A stretch of 64,000 nucleotides of DNA from an uncultured Tateyamaria sp. (GTDB lineage: Bacteria > Pseudomonadota > Alphaproteobacteria > Rhodobacterales > Rhodobacteraceae). The notes beneath the pieces were generated by a model that ran no database searches, was not told the DNA's origin, and saw only the letters and a program-made list of their open reading frames with translations. Numbering within the stretch: the stretch's first letter is position 1; every line of letters starts with the position of its first letter. The position numbers were made by a program, and so were the translations under genes. The stretch covers positions 2,129,501 through 2,193,500 of the forward strand of contig NZ_CANNDN010000001.1 in NCBI RefSeq assembly GCF_947503465.1, written 5' to 3'. Below are positions 35,140 through 45,600 of the stretch, piece after piece.

Positions 35140-35661
35140 ATGCACAACCTGCCCCGCCTTGCCCTCTCTGTCCGCCAACCCTCTGCCTGGGCCATTATCG
35201 CAGGCCACAAACCGATCGAGAACCGCAGCATGGGCTCGATCCGCGCGGGCCGCATGGGGCCGGGGCGCATTGCGCTCCATGCCGCTGCGGGTCTGAAAGA
35301 GGAAGAGTTTCGCTACCTCTACTGGCGGCTTGAGAAACACGGCGTGCAATGCCCGCACCCGCTGGACCTGCCGCGCGGCGCCATCATCGGCTCGGTCGAA
35401 GTCACGGGCATCATCACCCAGTCAGACAGCGAATGGTTCGGTGGCGCCGCAGGCCTGACCCTCAAGAATCCCGAACCCTGCGATCCAATCCCCGCCCCCG
35501 GCGCGCTGGGTTACTTCGAATGGGCCCCCGGCGGCACCCTTGCCCCACCCACACGCTGGATGCGGAAATGGGGCACCGCCACCCCCGACGGTCGGACCGA
35601 TGACCTCTTTCCGGATGCGCCCATCGCATTTGCCAATCCACCAAAGAAACCATGGTCCTGA
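35140..35661 (+). CDS. ASCH-domain RNA-binding-like protein
   Basis: A 173-residue protein beginning MHNLPRLALSVRQPSAWAI, typical of ASCH domains (PUA-like beta-barrel fold). Further signature residues are in PIENRSM, RIALHAAAGLKEEEF and AIIGSVEVTGI. ASCH proteins are thought to bind RNA or nucleosides as translation or transcription regulators. The precise target here is unknown. The start codon lacks a clear ribosome binding site and is uncertain; 34954 gives a longer frame that runs into the divergent lipoprotein gene. Confidence 0.8.
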   Translation: MHNLPRLALSVRQPSAWAIIAGHKPIENRSMGSIRAGRMGPGRIALHAAAGLKEEEFRYLYWRLEKHGVQCPHPLDLPRGAIIGSVEVTGIITQSDSEWFGGAAGLTLKNPEPCDPIPAPGALGYFEWAPGGTLAPPTRWMRKWGTATPDGRTDDLFPDAPIAFANPPKKPWS

Positions 35662-35762
35662 TCGCAGGGTCGGCGGGCGGGCGCCTTTGCGCAAGCAAAC
35701 AGACCGTTGCCGTCCCGCCATCGTGATTTGCACCACTGCCCCCCACCGGACAGAGTGCACGC

Positions 35763-36572
35763 ATGCTCCGCGCCCTCCTGCTTCTTTGCTTTGCCCTCAT
35801 CTGCACAGGCCCCGCCCTGGCGTGCGGCCCCGAAACGCAATGCCGCATCGGCGACCGGCACTATTACATCGCGTTCCCGCCGGGTTATGACAGCACCACG
35901 CCGATCCCGGCCGCGCTCTTCGCGCACGGGCTACAAGGCTCCGCTCTCGGCATCATCCGCAACCCACGCCTTCTGGCGGTCGCGGCAGAGCAGAACGTCG
36001 CTCTGATCGCCGTCAAATCCAAAACAGACGACTGGTCAATCCCGGGAAGCCCCGAAGAGCGCGCTGACCGCGGGACAGAGGAACTGGCCTATATCGACGC
36101 GGTGCTGGCCGATGCCACCAGGCGTTTCAACATTGATCCCAAACGCATCGTGATGTCGGGCGCATCCGTCGGCGGTATGTTCACATGGTACCTTGCCTGC
36201 ACGCGCTCGGATGTCTTTGCCGCCTTTGTGCCAATGTCTGGCACGTTCTGGGATCCGCTTCCACGCAGATGCGACAAACCGGTCGCGAACATCATGCACT
36301 TCCACGGTGACAATGACCGCACCGTGCCCCTGCAGGGCCGCGTCGCCCGTGGCAAGCAGCAAGGCAGTGTGACGGACGCCTTCGCGCTCTACTCCAGGCA
36401 CGGGCGTTTCCAGGAACCGCGCCAAACCCGGATCGGCGACATGACCTGCAACATCGCACAAAACCGGTCCGGCAAGCTGCTCAGCTTCTGTCTCTACCCC
36501 GGCAGGCACGCGTTCCGCTCGGGCAATCTCGGCATCGCCTTGCGCATGCTCAAGGACGCAGGCCACCTCTGA
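35763..36572 (+). CDS. Exported polyhydroxybutyrate-depolymerase-like esterase
   Basis: A 269-residue secreted alpha/beta hydrolase with signal peptide (MLRALLLLCFALICTGPALA). It has the LpqC/PHB-depolymerase-like arrangement: FAHGLQGSALG, nucleophile elbow GASVG in IVMSGASVGGMF, acidic segment FHGDNDRTVP, and the late histidine in LYPGRHAFR. The substrate may be an ester of short hydroxyacids or plant phenolics. A paralogue (44803-45600) shares CGPxxxC at the mature N-terminus. It sits between the ASCH gene and pnp. Confidence 0.85.
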   Translation: MLRALLLLCFALICTGPALACGPETQCRIGDRHYYIAFPPGYDSTTPIPAALFAHGLQGSALGIIRNPRLLAVAAEQNVALIAVKSKTDDWSIPGSPEERADRGTEELAYIDAVLADATRRFNIDPKRIVMSGASVGGMFTWYLACTRSDVFAAFVPMSGTFWDPLPRRCDKPVANIMHFHGDNDRTVPLQGRVARGKQQGSVTDAFALYSRHGRFQEPRQTRIGDMTCNIAQNRSGKLLSFCLYPGRHAFRSGNLGIALRMLKDAGHL

Positions 36573-36684
36573 TCAACCCGCGTCAATGGCGCTGCTTTCC
36601 AACACGCTCCATCTCGTGTATGGCGCTGGAATCTGAAAGCCTGGCGCCCGGACCTCAGCGCCTGACAAAAGAAGATACCGAGGT

Positions 36685-36702
36685 CAGGGGGAATACGCCC
36701 CC
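36685..36702 (+). other. Hairpins in the pnp leader
   Basis: AGGGGG-AATACG-CCCCCT forms a perfect six-base stem, and TGGCC-AACC-GGCCA about 10 bases later forms another. They precede the pnp ATG (36741). pnp mRNAs are commonly autoregulated through leader hairpins cut by RNase III; whether this leader does so is inferred. Confidence 0.4.
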
Positions 36703-36740
36703 TACGCAAATGGCCAACCGGCCAACTTAGGAAACACTTG

Positions 36741-38876
<2,136 letters not shown>

Positions 38877-38896
38877 TCCGCCGCTGCCAAATGAAC

Positions 38897-38932
38897 ATCC
38901 CGCCCTGCCGCCAAAACCGGCGGGGCGGGATT
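38897..38932 (+). terminator. Terminator-like stem-loop after pnp
   Basis: ATCCCGCCCTGCCGCC pairs with CCGGCGGGGCGGGAT around an AAAA loop, with few mismatches. It lies 21 bases after the pnp stop and is followed by TTGT. A strong transcription stop is likely. Confidence 0.7.
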
Positions 38933-39039
38933 GTCACACACGAGTCTTCGCCGATGTGATGCCGGCCCCCTTGCATCACGCGTGCATCCAGTTTTTTTAC
39001 CCGCTCGAACGCGTTGTCGCCTACGGATACCCATCGCAC

Positions 39040-40296
39040 ATGACCAAGATTGCCTACGACCTCTCCGAAGTTTTTTCGCAATCCACCGGTAAGGACCAGT
39101 TTTACGGCATCGCGCGTGTGGTTGCCGAAATCGCCTATGGCCTGTTTCGGTCCGAACATGATGTGACCTTTGTTCTGTATTCCCCCGGGCACGCGAAATT
39201 TTTCGAGATCGTGCCGACCTGGGACGAAAAATCCTATGCCGGCATCAACCTGAATGTACCGACATCCGCCAAGCCGATGAAATTCCGGAACATCTACAAA
39301 CGGGGCAACCTGCTGCGCGATCTGCTGTCCCCGGCCATCGGTGCCGTCATCCGTTTCAAGAACCGCGAACGGTGGCGCAAATCCGGGATCGAGCTGAAGG
39401 AAGTCAAACTGGACGGTTACAGTTTCTTTTCCGCCGGTCGCCCCAAACTGATCATCGACATGGTCCACACCATCCGCACCCGGGGCTGGAATACCAAAAG
39501 CTATGTGCTGCTGCACGACTTCTTTCCGTTTCACGACGTCGACGAACGGCACCAGTCCCGCTTTGCGGCCAGCTTTCACCATGACAACAGCTTCCTGATC
39601 CCGCGCACCGACGTGATCGTGCCCAACTCCTACTTCACCGCAAATGACCTTGAACATTTCGCGGGCAACGGGACGTTGCCAAAGCCAAAGGACGTCAAGG
39701 TCCTGCAACTGGCCCAGCACAGCATCCACAGCGGCGAACACGAGGAAATCTTCCTGCCGGACCGCCCGTATTTCATGTGTGTGGGCACGCTTTTGGGCCG
39801 CAAGAACCTCGACATCGTGTTGGACGCCATGATGCATCTGCACGAGACCGGCCGAGAGGTTCCATTGCTGATCCTGGCAGGTCAAAAGCGGTCCAGCGTT
39901 GTGCGGCACCTCGACAAACCCGAATTGGAAAAGATCCGCAAACAGATCCGGTTTGTCGTGCACCCGAACCAGACGGACCTGAACCGCCTGTATCAGAACG
40001 CCATCGCCACCATCATTCCCAGCAAGATGGAAGGCTGGGGCCTGCCCGCGGGCGAGGCCCTGCACCTTGGGTGCCCGGTCATCAGCTCGACGGCGGATGC
40101 GCTGGTTGAATGTTGCGGTGATCTGGGCGTGTTCTTTGATCCTGATGACAAGGAACAGCTGGCCGACCTGATGGAAAAGTTTGCAACCGATCAGGAGTAC
40201 CGGGATTCGGTGCGCGACAAGATCGTTGCGGGCAAAGACAGCTTGCGCAGCTGGGACACCGTCGCGGCTGAACTTATAGAGATCATGGAGGCGTAA
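39040..40296 (+). CDS. Glycosyltransferase, family 4-like
   Basis: A 418-residue GT-B fold glycosyltransferase. The C-terminal donor-binding half has FMCVGTLLGRKNLDIVLDAM, then PSKMEGWGLPAGEALHLGCPVI, with the conserved Glu-rich EGWGLPAGEAL motif of group 1/4 enzymes. The N-terminal half (KIAYDLSEVFSQSTGKDQFY; VLLHDFFPFHDVDERH) resembles enzymes of the same group that act on polysaccharide or glycan precursors. Sugar donor and acceptor are unknown. The ATG at 39040 was chosen because the conserved block starts there. It follows the pnp terminator. Confidence 0.85.
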   Translation: MTKIAYDLSEVFSQSTGKDQFYGIARVVAEIAYGLFRSEHDVTFVLYSPGHAKFFEIVPTWDEKSYAGINLNVPTSAKPMKFRNIYKRGNLLRDLLSPAIGAVIRFKNRERWRKSGIELKEVKLDGYSFFSAGRPKLIIDMVHTIRTRGWNTKSYVLLHDFFPFHDVDERHQSRFAASFHHDNSFLIPRTDVIVPNSYFTANDLEHFAGNGTLPKPKDVKVLQLAQHSIHSGEHEEIFLPDRPYFMCVGTLLGRKNLDIVLDAMMHLHETGREVPLLILAGQKRSSVVRHLDKPELEKIRKQIRFVVHPNQTDLNRLYQNAIATIIPSKMEGWGLPAGEALHLGCPVISSTADALVECCGDLGVFFDPDDKEQLADLMEKFATDQEYRDSVRDKIVAGKDSLRSWDTVAAELIEIMEA

Positions 40297-40314
40297 CGCC
40301 GCGATCCATTGCGC

Positions 40315-40338
40315 GGCCCGCACGGCAAGGCGCGGGCC
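40315..40338. terminator. Stem-loop between convergent genes
   Basis: GGCCCGC (40315-40321) and GCGGGCC (40332-40338) are perfect complements with a 10-base loop, midway between the stops of the glycosyltransferase and peroxiredoxin genes. It has no T-run, so bidirectional termination is only plausible. Confidence 0.45.
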
Positions 40339-40353
40339 ATCGCAGGGCTCAGA

Positions 40354-41004
40354 TCACTCCGGCGCCTTTGTCTTGCGCAGATACGGCAACACGGTCTCGA
40401 ACTCACCGAACTTCGCCTTGGCGTCCTCATTCGACACGGTTGGCGGAATGATCACATCCTCGCCCGGCATCCAGTTCGCTGGCGTCGCCACGCCCTTCGC
40501 GGACATCTGCAACCCGTCCAGCGCCCGCACCACCTCGGCAAAGTTCCGGCCCACCGTCATCGGATAGGTCATCGACAGTTTCAACTGCTTGTCGGGCCCG
40601 ATGATGAACACCGACCGCACGGTTGCACTGTCCGCAGGCGTCCGGCCATCGGGCAGATACGCTTCGGCAGGCAGCATGTCGAACGCCTTGGACACCGCCA
40701 GCCCATCATCGGCAATGATCGGAAACCCGGCCTTGGCTCCGGCGACTTTCTCGATATCACCCTTCCATTTCTTGTGGTCCTCAACCCCGTCCACGGACAC
40801 GCCAATCACCTTGGTGCCGCGCTTTTCCCACTCGTCCGCCAACTGGGCCACAGCGCCGAATTCGGTCGTGCACACCGGCGTAAAGTCCTTTGGGTGCGAA
40901 AACAGGATGGCCCAGCTGTCGCCAATCCATTCATGCAAGGAAAGCGTGCCGTGGTCCGTTTCAACCGTCAAATCCGGGATCGTGTCGTTGATGCGCAAAC
41001 CCAT
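40354..41004 (-). CDS. 1-Cys peroxiredoxin (Prx6 type)
   Basis: A 216-residue cytosolic peroxidase. The peroxidatic cysteine is in FSHPKDFTPVCTTEFG, the Prx6-type motif PVCTTE; there is no second resolving cysteine in the usual place. The C-terminal dimerisation part is GVATPANWMPGEDVIIPP. It reduces hydrogen peroxide and alkyl hydroperoxides using a thiol reductant. Length is typical (210-225). It is divergent from the aldehyde dehydrogenase gene, 124 bp apart. Confidence 0.95.
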   Translation of the reverse strand: MGLRINDTIPDLTVETDHGTLSLHEWIGDSWAILFSHPKDFTPVCTTEFGAVAQLADEWEKRGTKVIGVSVDGVEDHKKWKGDIEKVAGAKAGFPIIADDGLAVSKAFDMLPAEAYLPDGRTPADSATVRSVFIIGPDKQLKLSMTYPMTVGRNFAEVVRALDGLQMSAKGVATPANWMPGEDVIIPPTVSNEDAKAKFGEFETVLPYLRKTKAPE

Positions 41005-41128
41005 AATGTCCTCCGTCGGGATAGTAATGACAGGGGCAACCTATGTGATCCGGTCCATCTTTACATCCCCTGACTTGCAGGCGCCCCGCGCGGGTGCCAC
41101 AGTCCGCCCAAATCTCAGGGAGATACCG

Positions 41129-42568
41129 ATGCTCGAAAAACGCAACTTCTACATCAACGGCGAATGGGTCGCCCCGCAGGACGGCACCGACCACCATGTC
41201 ATCGACCCCTCGACAGAAGAGCCGGCAGCCGTCATCTCGCTCGGCGGCACAGCGGATGCCGAAGCCGCCATTGCAGCCGCCAGGGCGGCCTTCCCCGCCT
41301 GGATGGCCACCCCGGTCGAGGACCGTATCGCCCTCGTTGAAAAGCTGATCGACATCTACAATGCGCGGGCCGAGGACCTTGCCCAGGCCATGTCTGCCGA
41401 AATGGGCGCGCCGCTCGACATGGCACGCAGCCAGCAAGTGGGCGCAGGCACCTGGCACCTCAAGAACTTCGTCCGCGCCGCCCGCGCATTCGACTTCAAC
41501 CGCCCGCTCAGCGACCGCGCTCCGAACGACCGGATCATCTACGAAGCCGTTGGCGTCGCGGCCCTGATCACCCCGTGGAACTGGCCCATGAACCAGGTCA
41601 CGCTCAAGGTGGGCGCGGCCGCCATCGCAGGCTGCACCATGATCCTGAAACCCTCCGAGGAATCACCCCTCAACGCCATGATCTTTGCCGAGATGATGCA
41701 CGAGGCGGGGTTCCCCCCCGGCGTCTTCAACCTGATCAACGGCGATGGCCCCGGCGTGGGTACGGTCCTGTCGGGCCACCCGGACGTGGACATGGTCAGC
41801 TTCACGGGCTCGTCCCGCGCCGGGCGGCTCATCTCGAAAAACGCCGCTGACACGCTGAAACGCGTGCATCTCGAACTGGGGGGCAAGGGGGCCAACGTGA
41901 TCTTCGATGATGCGGATGAAAAGGCGGTCAAACGCGGCGTCCTGCACATGATGAACAACACCGGCCAATCCTGCAACGCGCCGTCGCGCATGCTCGTGCA
42001 GCGCGGCAAATACGACGCCGCCGTGGAAGAGGCCGCCGCCGTCGCCGCCAAGGTCACGGTTGGCCCCGCGTCGGGCGAAGGCCGCCATATCGGCCCCGTC
42101 GTGAACGCGGTCCAGTGGACCAAGATCCAGGACCTGATCCAGAAGGGCATCGATGAAGGGGCCAGGCTGGTCGCGGGCGGCACAGGCCGCCCCGACGGTT
42201 TCAACAAGGGCTACTACGTGCGCCCCACGGTCTTTGCCGATGTCACCAACGACATGACAATCGCCCGCGAGGAAATCTTTGGCCCCGTCCTGTCGATCAT
42301 TCCCTTCGACACCGAAGAGGACGCCGTGCAAATCGCCAATGACACCCCCTACGGCCTCACGAACTACGTCCAGACGCAGGACGGCGCGCGTCTCAACCGC
42401 ATGGCGCAGGCGCTCCGCTCCGGCATGGTCGAAATGAACGGGACGTCCCGCGCCGCGGGATCGCCCTTCGGCGGCATGAAACAATCCGGCAACGGACGCG
42501 AGGGTGGCATCTGGGGTATCGAAGACTTCCTCGAAGTCAAAGCCGTCTCGGGGTGGGCGGCCGAATAG
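41129..42568 (+). CDS. NAD(P)-dependent aldehyde dehydrogenase
   Basis: A 479-residue aldehyde dehydrogenase. It has TPWNWPMNQ, LELGGKGANVIFDDAD with the general-base glutamate, and the nucleophilic cysteine in NNTGQSCNAPSRM. SGMVEMNGTSRAAGSPFGGM is the C-terminal family segment. It belongs to a group of aldehyde dehydrogenases with broad substrate range. The precise aldehyde is unknown. The start at 41129 has CAGGGAGAT in front. The stop is followed by recurrent 3'-end element copy 3. Confidence 0.92.
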   Translation: MLEKRNFYINGEWVAPQDGTDHHVIDPSTEEPAAVISLGGTADAEAAIAAARAAFPAWMATPVEDRIALVEKLIDIYNARAEDLAQAMSAEMGAPLDMARSQQVGAGTWHLKNFVRAARAFDFNRPLSDRAPNDRIIYEAVGVAALITPWNWPMNQVTLKVGAAAIAGCTMILKPSEESPLNAMIFAEMMHEAGFPPGVFNLINGDGPGVGTVLSGHPDVDMVSFTGSSRAGRLISKNAADTLKRVHLELGGKGANVIFDDADEKAVKRGVLHMMNNTGQSCNAPSRMLVQRGKYDAAVEEAAAVAAKVTVGPASGEGRHIGPVVNAVQWTKIQDLIQKGIDEGARLVAGGTGRPDGFNKGYYVRPTVFADVTNDMTIAREEIFGPVLSIIPFDTEEDAVQIANDTPYGLTNYVQTQDGARLNRMAQALRSGMVEMNGTSRAAGSPFGGMKQSGNGREGGIWGIEDFLEVKAVSGWAAE

Positions 42569-42580
42569 ACCAGGATCCAA

Positions 42581-42640
42581 CTTCACTTGGCCAGGTAAAC
42601 TCCGGGGGGAGGCGCAGCCGGGGGGCTGGCCCCCCCTCGA
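42581..42640 (+). terminator. 3'-end hairpin element, copy 3 (after aldehyde dehydrogenase)
   Basis: The lead CTTCACTTGGCCAGGTAAAC is followed by TCCGGGGGGAG, the small hairpin GGC-GCA-GCC and GGGGGG-CTGG-CCCCCC (42620-42635). It starts 12 bases after the stop and lies between convergent genes. Confidence 0.65.
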
Positions 42641-42655
42641 CCCGCGCCAACCGCC

Positions 42656-43015
42656 TCACCCGCCCGCCCAGACCGGGCGGTCCACCTCATGCTCGTGAAA
42701 CGCGTTGCGCACCGCCGGATCGTCATCCAGGCACTGCGCATTGATCGGAAAGGACGCGTCGGGCGACAAAGGCTCCCCCAATGACGTTCCACAGCAGCGG
42801 CAGAACGACCGGCGATACGTGAACGGCGCGTCCGGCACGACCGTCTCGATCCGGTCCTGTCCCGCCTCCAGCGTGAACTGATCCCGCTCCACGAACACGG
42901 TGGTGGATGTGCCCAACTTGCGGCAGCGCGAACAATGGCATGTTCCCATCACCTTTGGTGGCCCCTTGATCACGAACCGTACGGCGCCGCACATGCAACT
43001 CCCCTTGATGTCCAT
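42656..43015 (-). CDS. GFA/CENP-V-fold zinc protein
   Basis: A 119-residue protein of the glutathione-dependent formaldehyde-activating (GFA) fold. Zinc ligands appear as the CxC pair in GSCMCGAVRF, the CHCSRC motif in GTCHCSRCRKLG, and two cysteines in FCRCCGTSLGEPL. GFA-like proteins are often annotated as carbon-sulfur lyases, yet most have no proven activity. It is divergent from a WYL-domain regulator with a perfect inverted repeat between the two. A second family member is at 52400. Confidence 0.85.
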   Translation of the reverse strand: MDIKGSCMCGAVRFVIKGPPKVMGTCHCSRCRKLGTSTTVFVERDQFTLEAGQDRIETVVPDAPFTYRRSFCRCCGTSLGEPLSPDASFPINAQCLDDDPAVRNAFHEHEVDRPVWAGG

Positions 43016-43061
43016 CCGATGTCTCCCGGCCTTGCGTGATTGCACGACAGGGCTAACACGC

Positions 43062-43089
43062 CCATGCTGACAGCATGGTGTCAGCATGG
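43062..43089. promoter_or_regulatory. Perfect inverted repeat between GFA-fold gene and WYL regulator
   Basis: CCATGCTGACA (43062-43072) and TGTCAGCATGG (43079-43089) are exact reverse complements with a six-base spacer. The site is 46 bp from the GFA-fold start and 33 bp from the regulator start. It is a likely operator for the adjacent YafY-type regulator, possibly controlling both divergent genes. Confidence 0.65.
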
Positions 43090-43122
43090 AGACACCGGGC
43101 TTGCACCAAGGGGAAACACAGT

Positions 43123-43818
43123 ATGCGACGCGGCGATCGCCTGTTTGAAATCATCGAAATCCTGCGGCGCGCGTCGGGGCCCATCTCTGCGGACTCCATC
43201 GGCGCAAAGCTTGAAGTGACCAAGCGCACGGTTTACCGCGACATCGCCGCGCTGATGGCCCAACGCGTGCCCATCCGCGGAGAGGCGGGCGTGGGTTACG
43301 TCCTGGACCCGGGATTTCACATGCCACCCCTGATGCTGACAGCGGACGAGATCGAGGCCGCCGTCCTGGGCGCCCAATGGGTCGGGACACGGGGCGAGGC
43401 GGACCTCGCACAGGCCGCCGCCAGCCTGATCGCCAAGATCGCCGCTGTCGTCCCGGACGATGCTCGGGGCATCTTTGTCGAACCCGCCACCAGTGTCGCA
43501 CCGGTCGGCTCACCGCCAGAGGTCCTGAGCGCCGCTGACATCCGCGTTGCCATCCGCCAGCGGCACAAGATCGCGCTCACCTATCAAGGCAGCACAGGCA
43601 GCCAGACAAGGCGCACCATCTGGCCCATCCTGATCGGTTACCGCGACGCGGGTCGCATCATCGCTGCATGGTGCGAATTGCGGCACGGCTTCCGCTACTT
43701 CCGCACCGACCGCATCGCCCGGGCCCAGGTATTGCCCGACATGATCCCGCGTCGCATGGACCTGCTGCGCAGCGAATGGCGTGCCGCAATGGATGCGGAA
43801 CGCAAACGCCATGCGTAA
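43123..43818 (+). CDS. YafY-type transcription regulator (HTH plus WYL domain)
   Basis: A 231-residue regulator. Residues 1-60 are a winged helix-turn-helix (RLFEIIEILRRASGPIS, then LEVTKRTVYRDIAALMAQ). Residues about 135-225 are a WYL-like ligand-sensing domain, with IALTYQGSTGSQ and IIAAWCELRHGFRYFRTDRI. The ATG at 43123 follows a weak AAGGGG purine run. It is divergent from the GFA-fold gene with a perfect inverted repeat in between. Ligand unknown. Confidence 0.88.
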   Translation: MRRGDRLFEIIEILRRASGPISADSIGAKLEVTKRTVYRDIAALMAQRVPIRGEAGVGYVLDPGFHMPPLMLTADEIEAAVLGAQWVGTRGEADLAQAAASLIAKIAAVVPDDARGIFVEPATSVAPVGSPPEVLSAADIRVAIRQRHKIALTYQGSTGSQTRRTIWPILIGYRDAGRIIAAWCELRHGFRYFRTDRIARAQVLPDMIPRRMDLLRSEWRAAMDAERKRHA

Positions 43819-43872
43819 GGCGGATCAAACATCCGCCCAACCCCGCGTCAACGCATCGTTAACCTTTCAGCA

Positions 43873-44012
43873 CCGTGCGCTGCGTTAACCCTGCGAATTC
43901 ATGAAGAATATGCCGGATCGGTGTACAGGGTGTGCACAGCAAGTGCACAGGTTGTGTATCGGCCATCGCCCTTGTTTTCATGGTGTTAACGCGAGTCGGG
44001 AAACGTCGCGTC
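43873..44012 (+). repeat. Intergenic element with 11-bp-phased GTGYAC repeats, copy B
   Basis: CGTTAAC is at 43883, GAATTC at 43895, TATGCCG at 43909. GTGTAC, GTGCAC, GTGCAC and GTGTAT begin at 43921, 43932, 43943 and 43954, exactly 11 bp apart. GTTAACGCG starts at 43985 and ACGTCGCGTC at 44003. Spacing is nearly identical to copy A. It lies between convergent genes. Confidence 0.75.
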
Positions 44013-44048
44013 AATAGACGCGGCGCACACCCCACCGAACGTTGCACC

Positions 44049-44696
44049 TCAAAATGGCGCGGCACTCCGAAACCGCATCATTTTGCCACTGTCCGGATGC
44101 TTGATCCGCAGCTCTTCTGAATGCAGCATCAAACGCTCAAAGTTCCGCGCAGGCCCCTCTGCATAAAACGGATCGCCCAATATCGCGTGCCCCAGTTCCG
44201 CCATATGCACACGCAACTGATGGCTGCGCCCGGTCTGCGGCATCAGCCGCACCCGGCTCTCTGTTTCGGTGTCGCGCAACACCCGCCAATCGGTCACCGC
44301 GGGCTTGCCGTTCTCATGATCCACATGCTGTTTCGGGCGGTTCGGCCAGTCCACGATCAGGGGTAGGTCAACCCGCCCCGTCTTGGGCGTCATCCGCCCC
44401 CAAACCCTTGCCACATATGTCTTTTTCGCAGCCCGCAGCTCGAATTGCTTGCCCAGGAACCGCTGCGCATGCGGCGTCAATCCAAACACCATCACCCCGC
44501 TGGTATCCCGGTCCAACCGATGCACCAACAACGCCTGCGGCCACACCGCCTGCACCCGCGCAATCAGGCAATCCGACAGGTGCGCCCCCTTGCCCGGCAC
44601 ACTCAGCAGGCCCGAGGGTTTCGACACCACCAACATCTCTGCGTCATCATGCAGGATGTCCAGGGGATCATTTGGCGGGGCGTAAATGTCATCCAT
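44049..44696 (-). CDS. RluA-family pseudouridine synthase
   Basis: A 215-residue enzyme making pseudouridine in 23S rRNA and/or tRNA. The catalytic aspartate is in LLVHRLDRDTSGVMVFG; other motifs are KPSGLLSVPGKG and MPQTGRSHQLRVHMAELGHAI. It lacks the S4 domain of RluC/RluD, so it is like the short RluA (about 215 residues). The ATG at 44696 was chosen because MDDIYAPPNDP fits family starts; the longer frame to 44801 overlaps the divergent esterase promoter. Confidence 0.9.
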   Translation of the reverse strand: MDDIYAPPNDPLDILHDDAEMLVVSKPSGLLSVPGKGAHLSDCLIARVQAVWPQALLVHRLDRDTSGVMVFGLTPHAQRFLGKQFELRAAKKTYVARVWGRMTPKTGRVDLPLIVDWPNRPKQHVDHENGKPAVTDWRVLRDTETESRVRLMPQTGRSHQLRVHMAELGHAILGDPFYAEGPARNFERLMLHSEELRIKHPDSGKMMRFRSAAPF

Positions 44697-44802
44697 GTTC
44701 GCCGCCTGACAAATGTGCCGGCCAATGACAACCCCCATCACGATTGAGAGAGGGGTCAATACAACAATTGCCTGAATCGGCCGCCCGTGTTCTGTCAGCA
44801 AT

Positions 44803-45600
44803 ATGAAATACTTAGCCGCACTTCTCTTGGCCCTCCCGACGGCTGTCCTTGCGCAATGCGGACCCGATGCGCCCTGTGAAATCGACGGCGGCAGCTACCA
44901 CATGATCGACACCGATGACGGCAGGGAAGGCAAACCGGCGCTCGTCTTTTTCCACGGTCACAACGCTACGGGTCAGATGATTTTCCGGGGCGGCATCAAG
45001 TCTGATTTCGCCGACGCGGGCTATGTCGTCATAGCCCCCAACGGCACACCCATCGAGGGCCGCCAAACGCGCCGATGGGCCGGGCGTGACGGCAGCGGTC
45101 GGGATGATGTGGGCTTTGTTCTGGACGTGATCGAGGACGCAAAGTCCAAGGCGTCCATCGACCCCGATCGCATCTATGTCGCAGGTTTTTCCGCAGGTGG
45201 GTCAATGGCTTGGCTCATGGCCTGCAAAGAGGCGGAGCACTTCGCGGGCTACGCTTCGATCTCTGGCGCACTGCGCGAACCAAACGATACGACCGACTGC
45301 CCCGGGGCACCGGTCAACTTCCTGCAAATCCACGGGTTTGCCGACAACCAGGTCCCGTTCGAAGGCCGCGCGATCCGCGACTGGCACCAAGGCAGCCTCT
45401 GGGACAGCCTTGCCCTTGCCCGTGCCGCAAACCAGTGCCGCACGCATCCCGACACCATCAACATCGGCGACCGCTTTCGCTGCCGCGACTGGAACGCAAG
45501 CTGTTCAGAAGGCGCGATAAAATTCTGCGAACACGACGGCGGCCATGGGATGCCACGTGGCTGGACCACGCTTGCCCGTGACTGGTTTGAAGGATCCTAA
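44803..45600 (+). CDS. Exported polyhydroxybutyrate-depolymerase-like esterase, second copy
   Basis: A 265-residue secreted alpha/beta hydrolase with signal peptide (MKYLAALLLALPTAVLAQ) and CGPDAPCEIDGG at the mature N-terminus, the same pattern as the esterase at 35763. It has FFHGHNATGQ, GFSAGGSMAW (nucleophile elbow GFSAG), IHGFADNQVP and the late histidine in HDGGHGMP. The overlap with the convergent rarD gene is four bases. Substrate unknown. Confidence 0.87.
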   Translation: MKYLAALLLALPTAVLAQCGPDAPCEIDGGSYHMIDTDDGREGKPALVFFHGHNATGQMIFRGGIKSDFADAGYVVIAPNGTPIEGRQTRRWAGRDGSGRDDVGFVLDVIEDAKSKASIDPDRIYVAGFSAGGSMAWLMACKEAEHFAGYASISGALREPNDTTDCPGAPVNFLQIHGFADNQVPFEGRAIRDWHQGSLWDSLALARAANQCRTHPDTINIGDRFRCRDWNASCSEGAIKFCEHDGGHGMPRGWTTLARDWFEGS

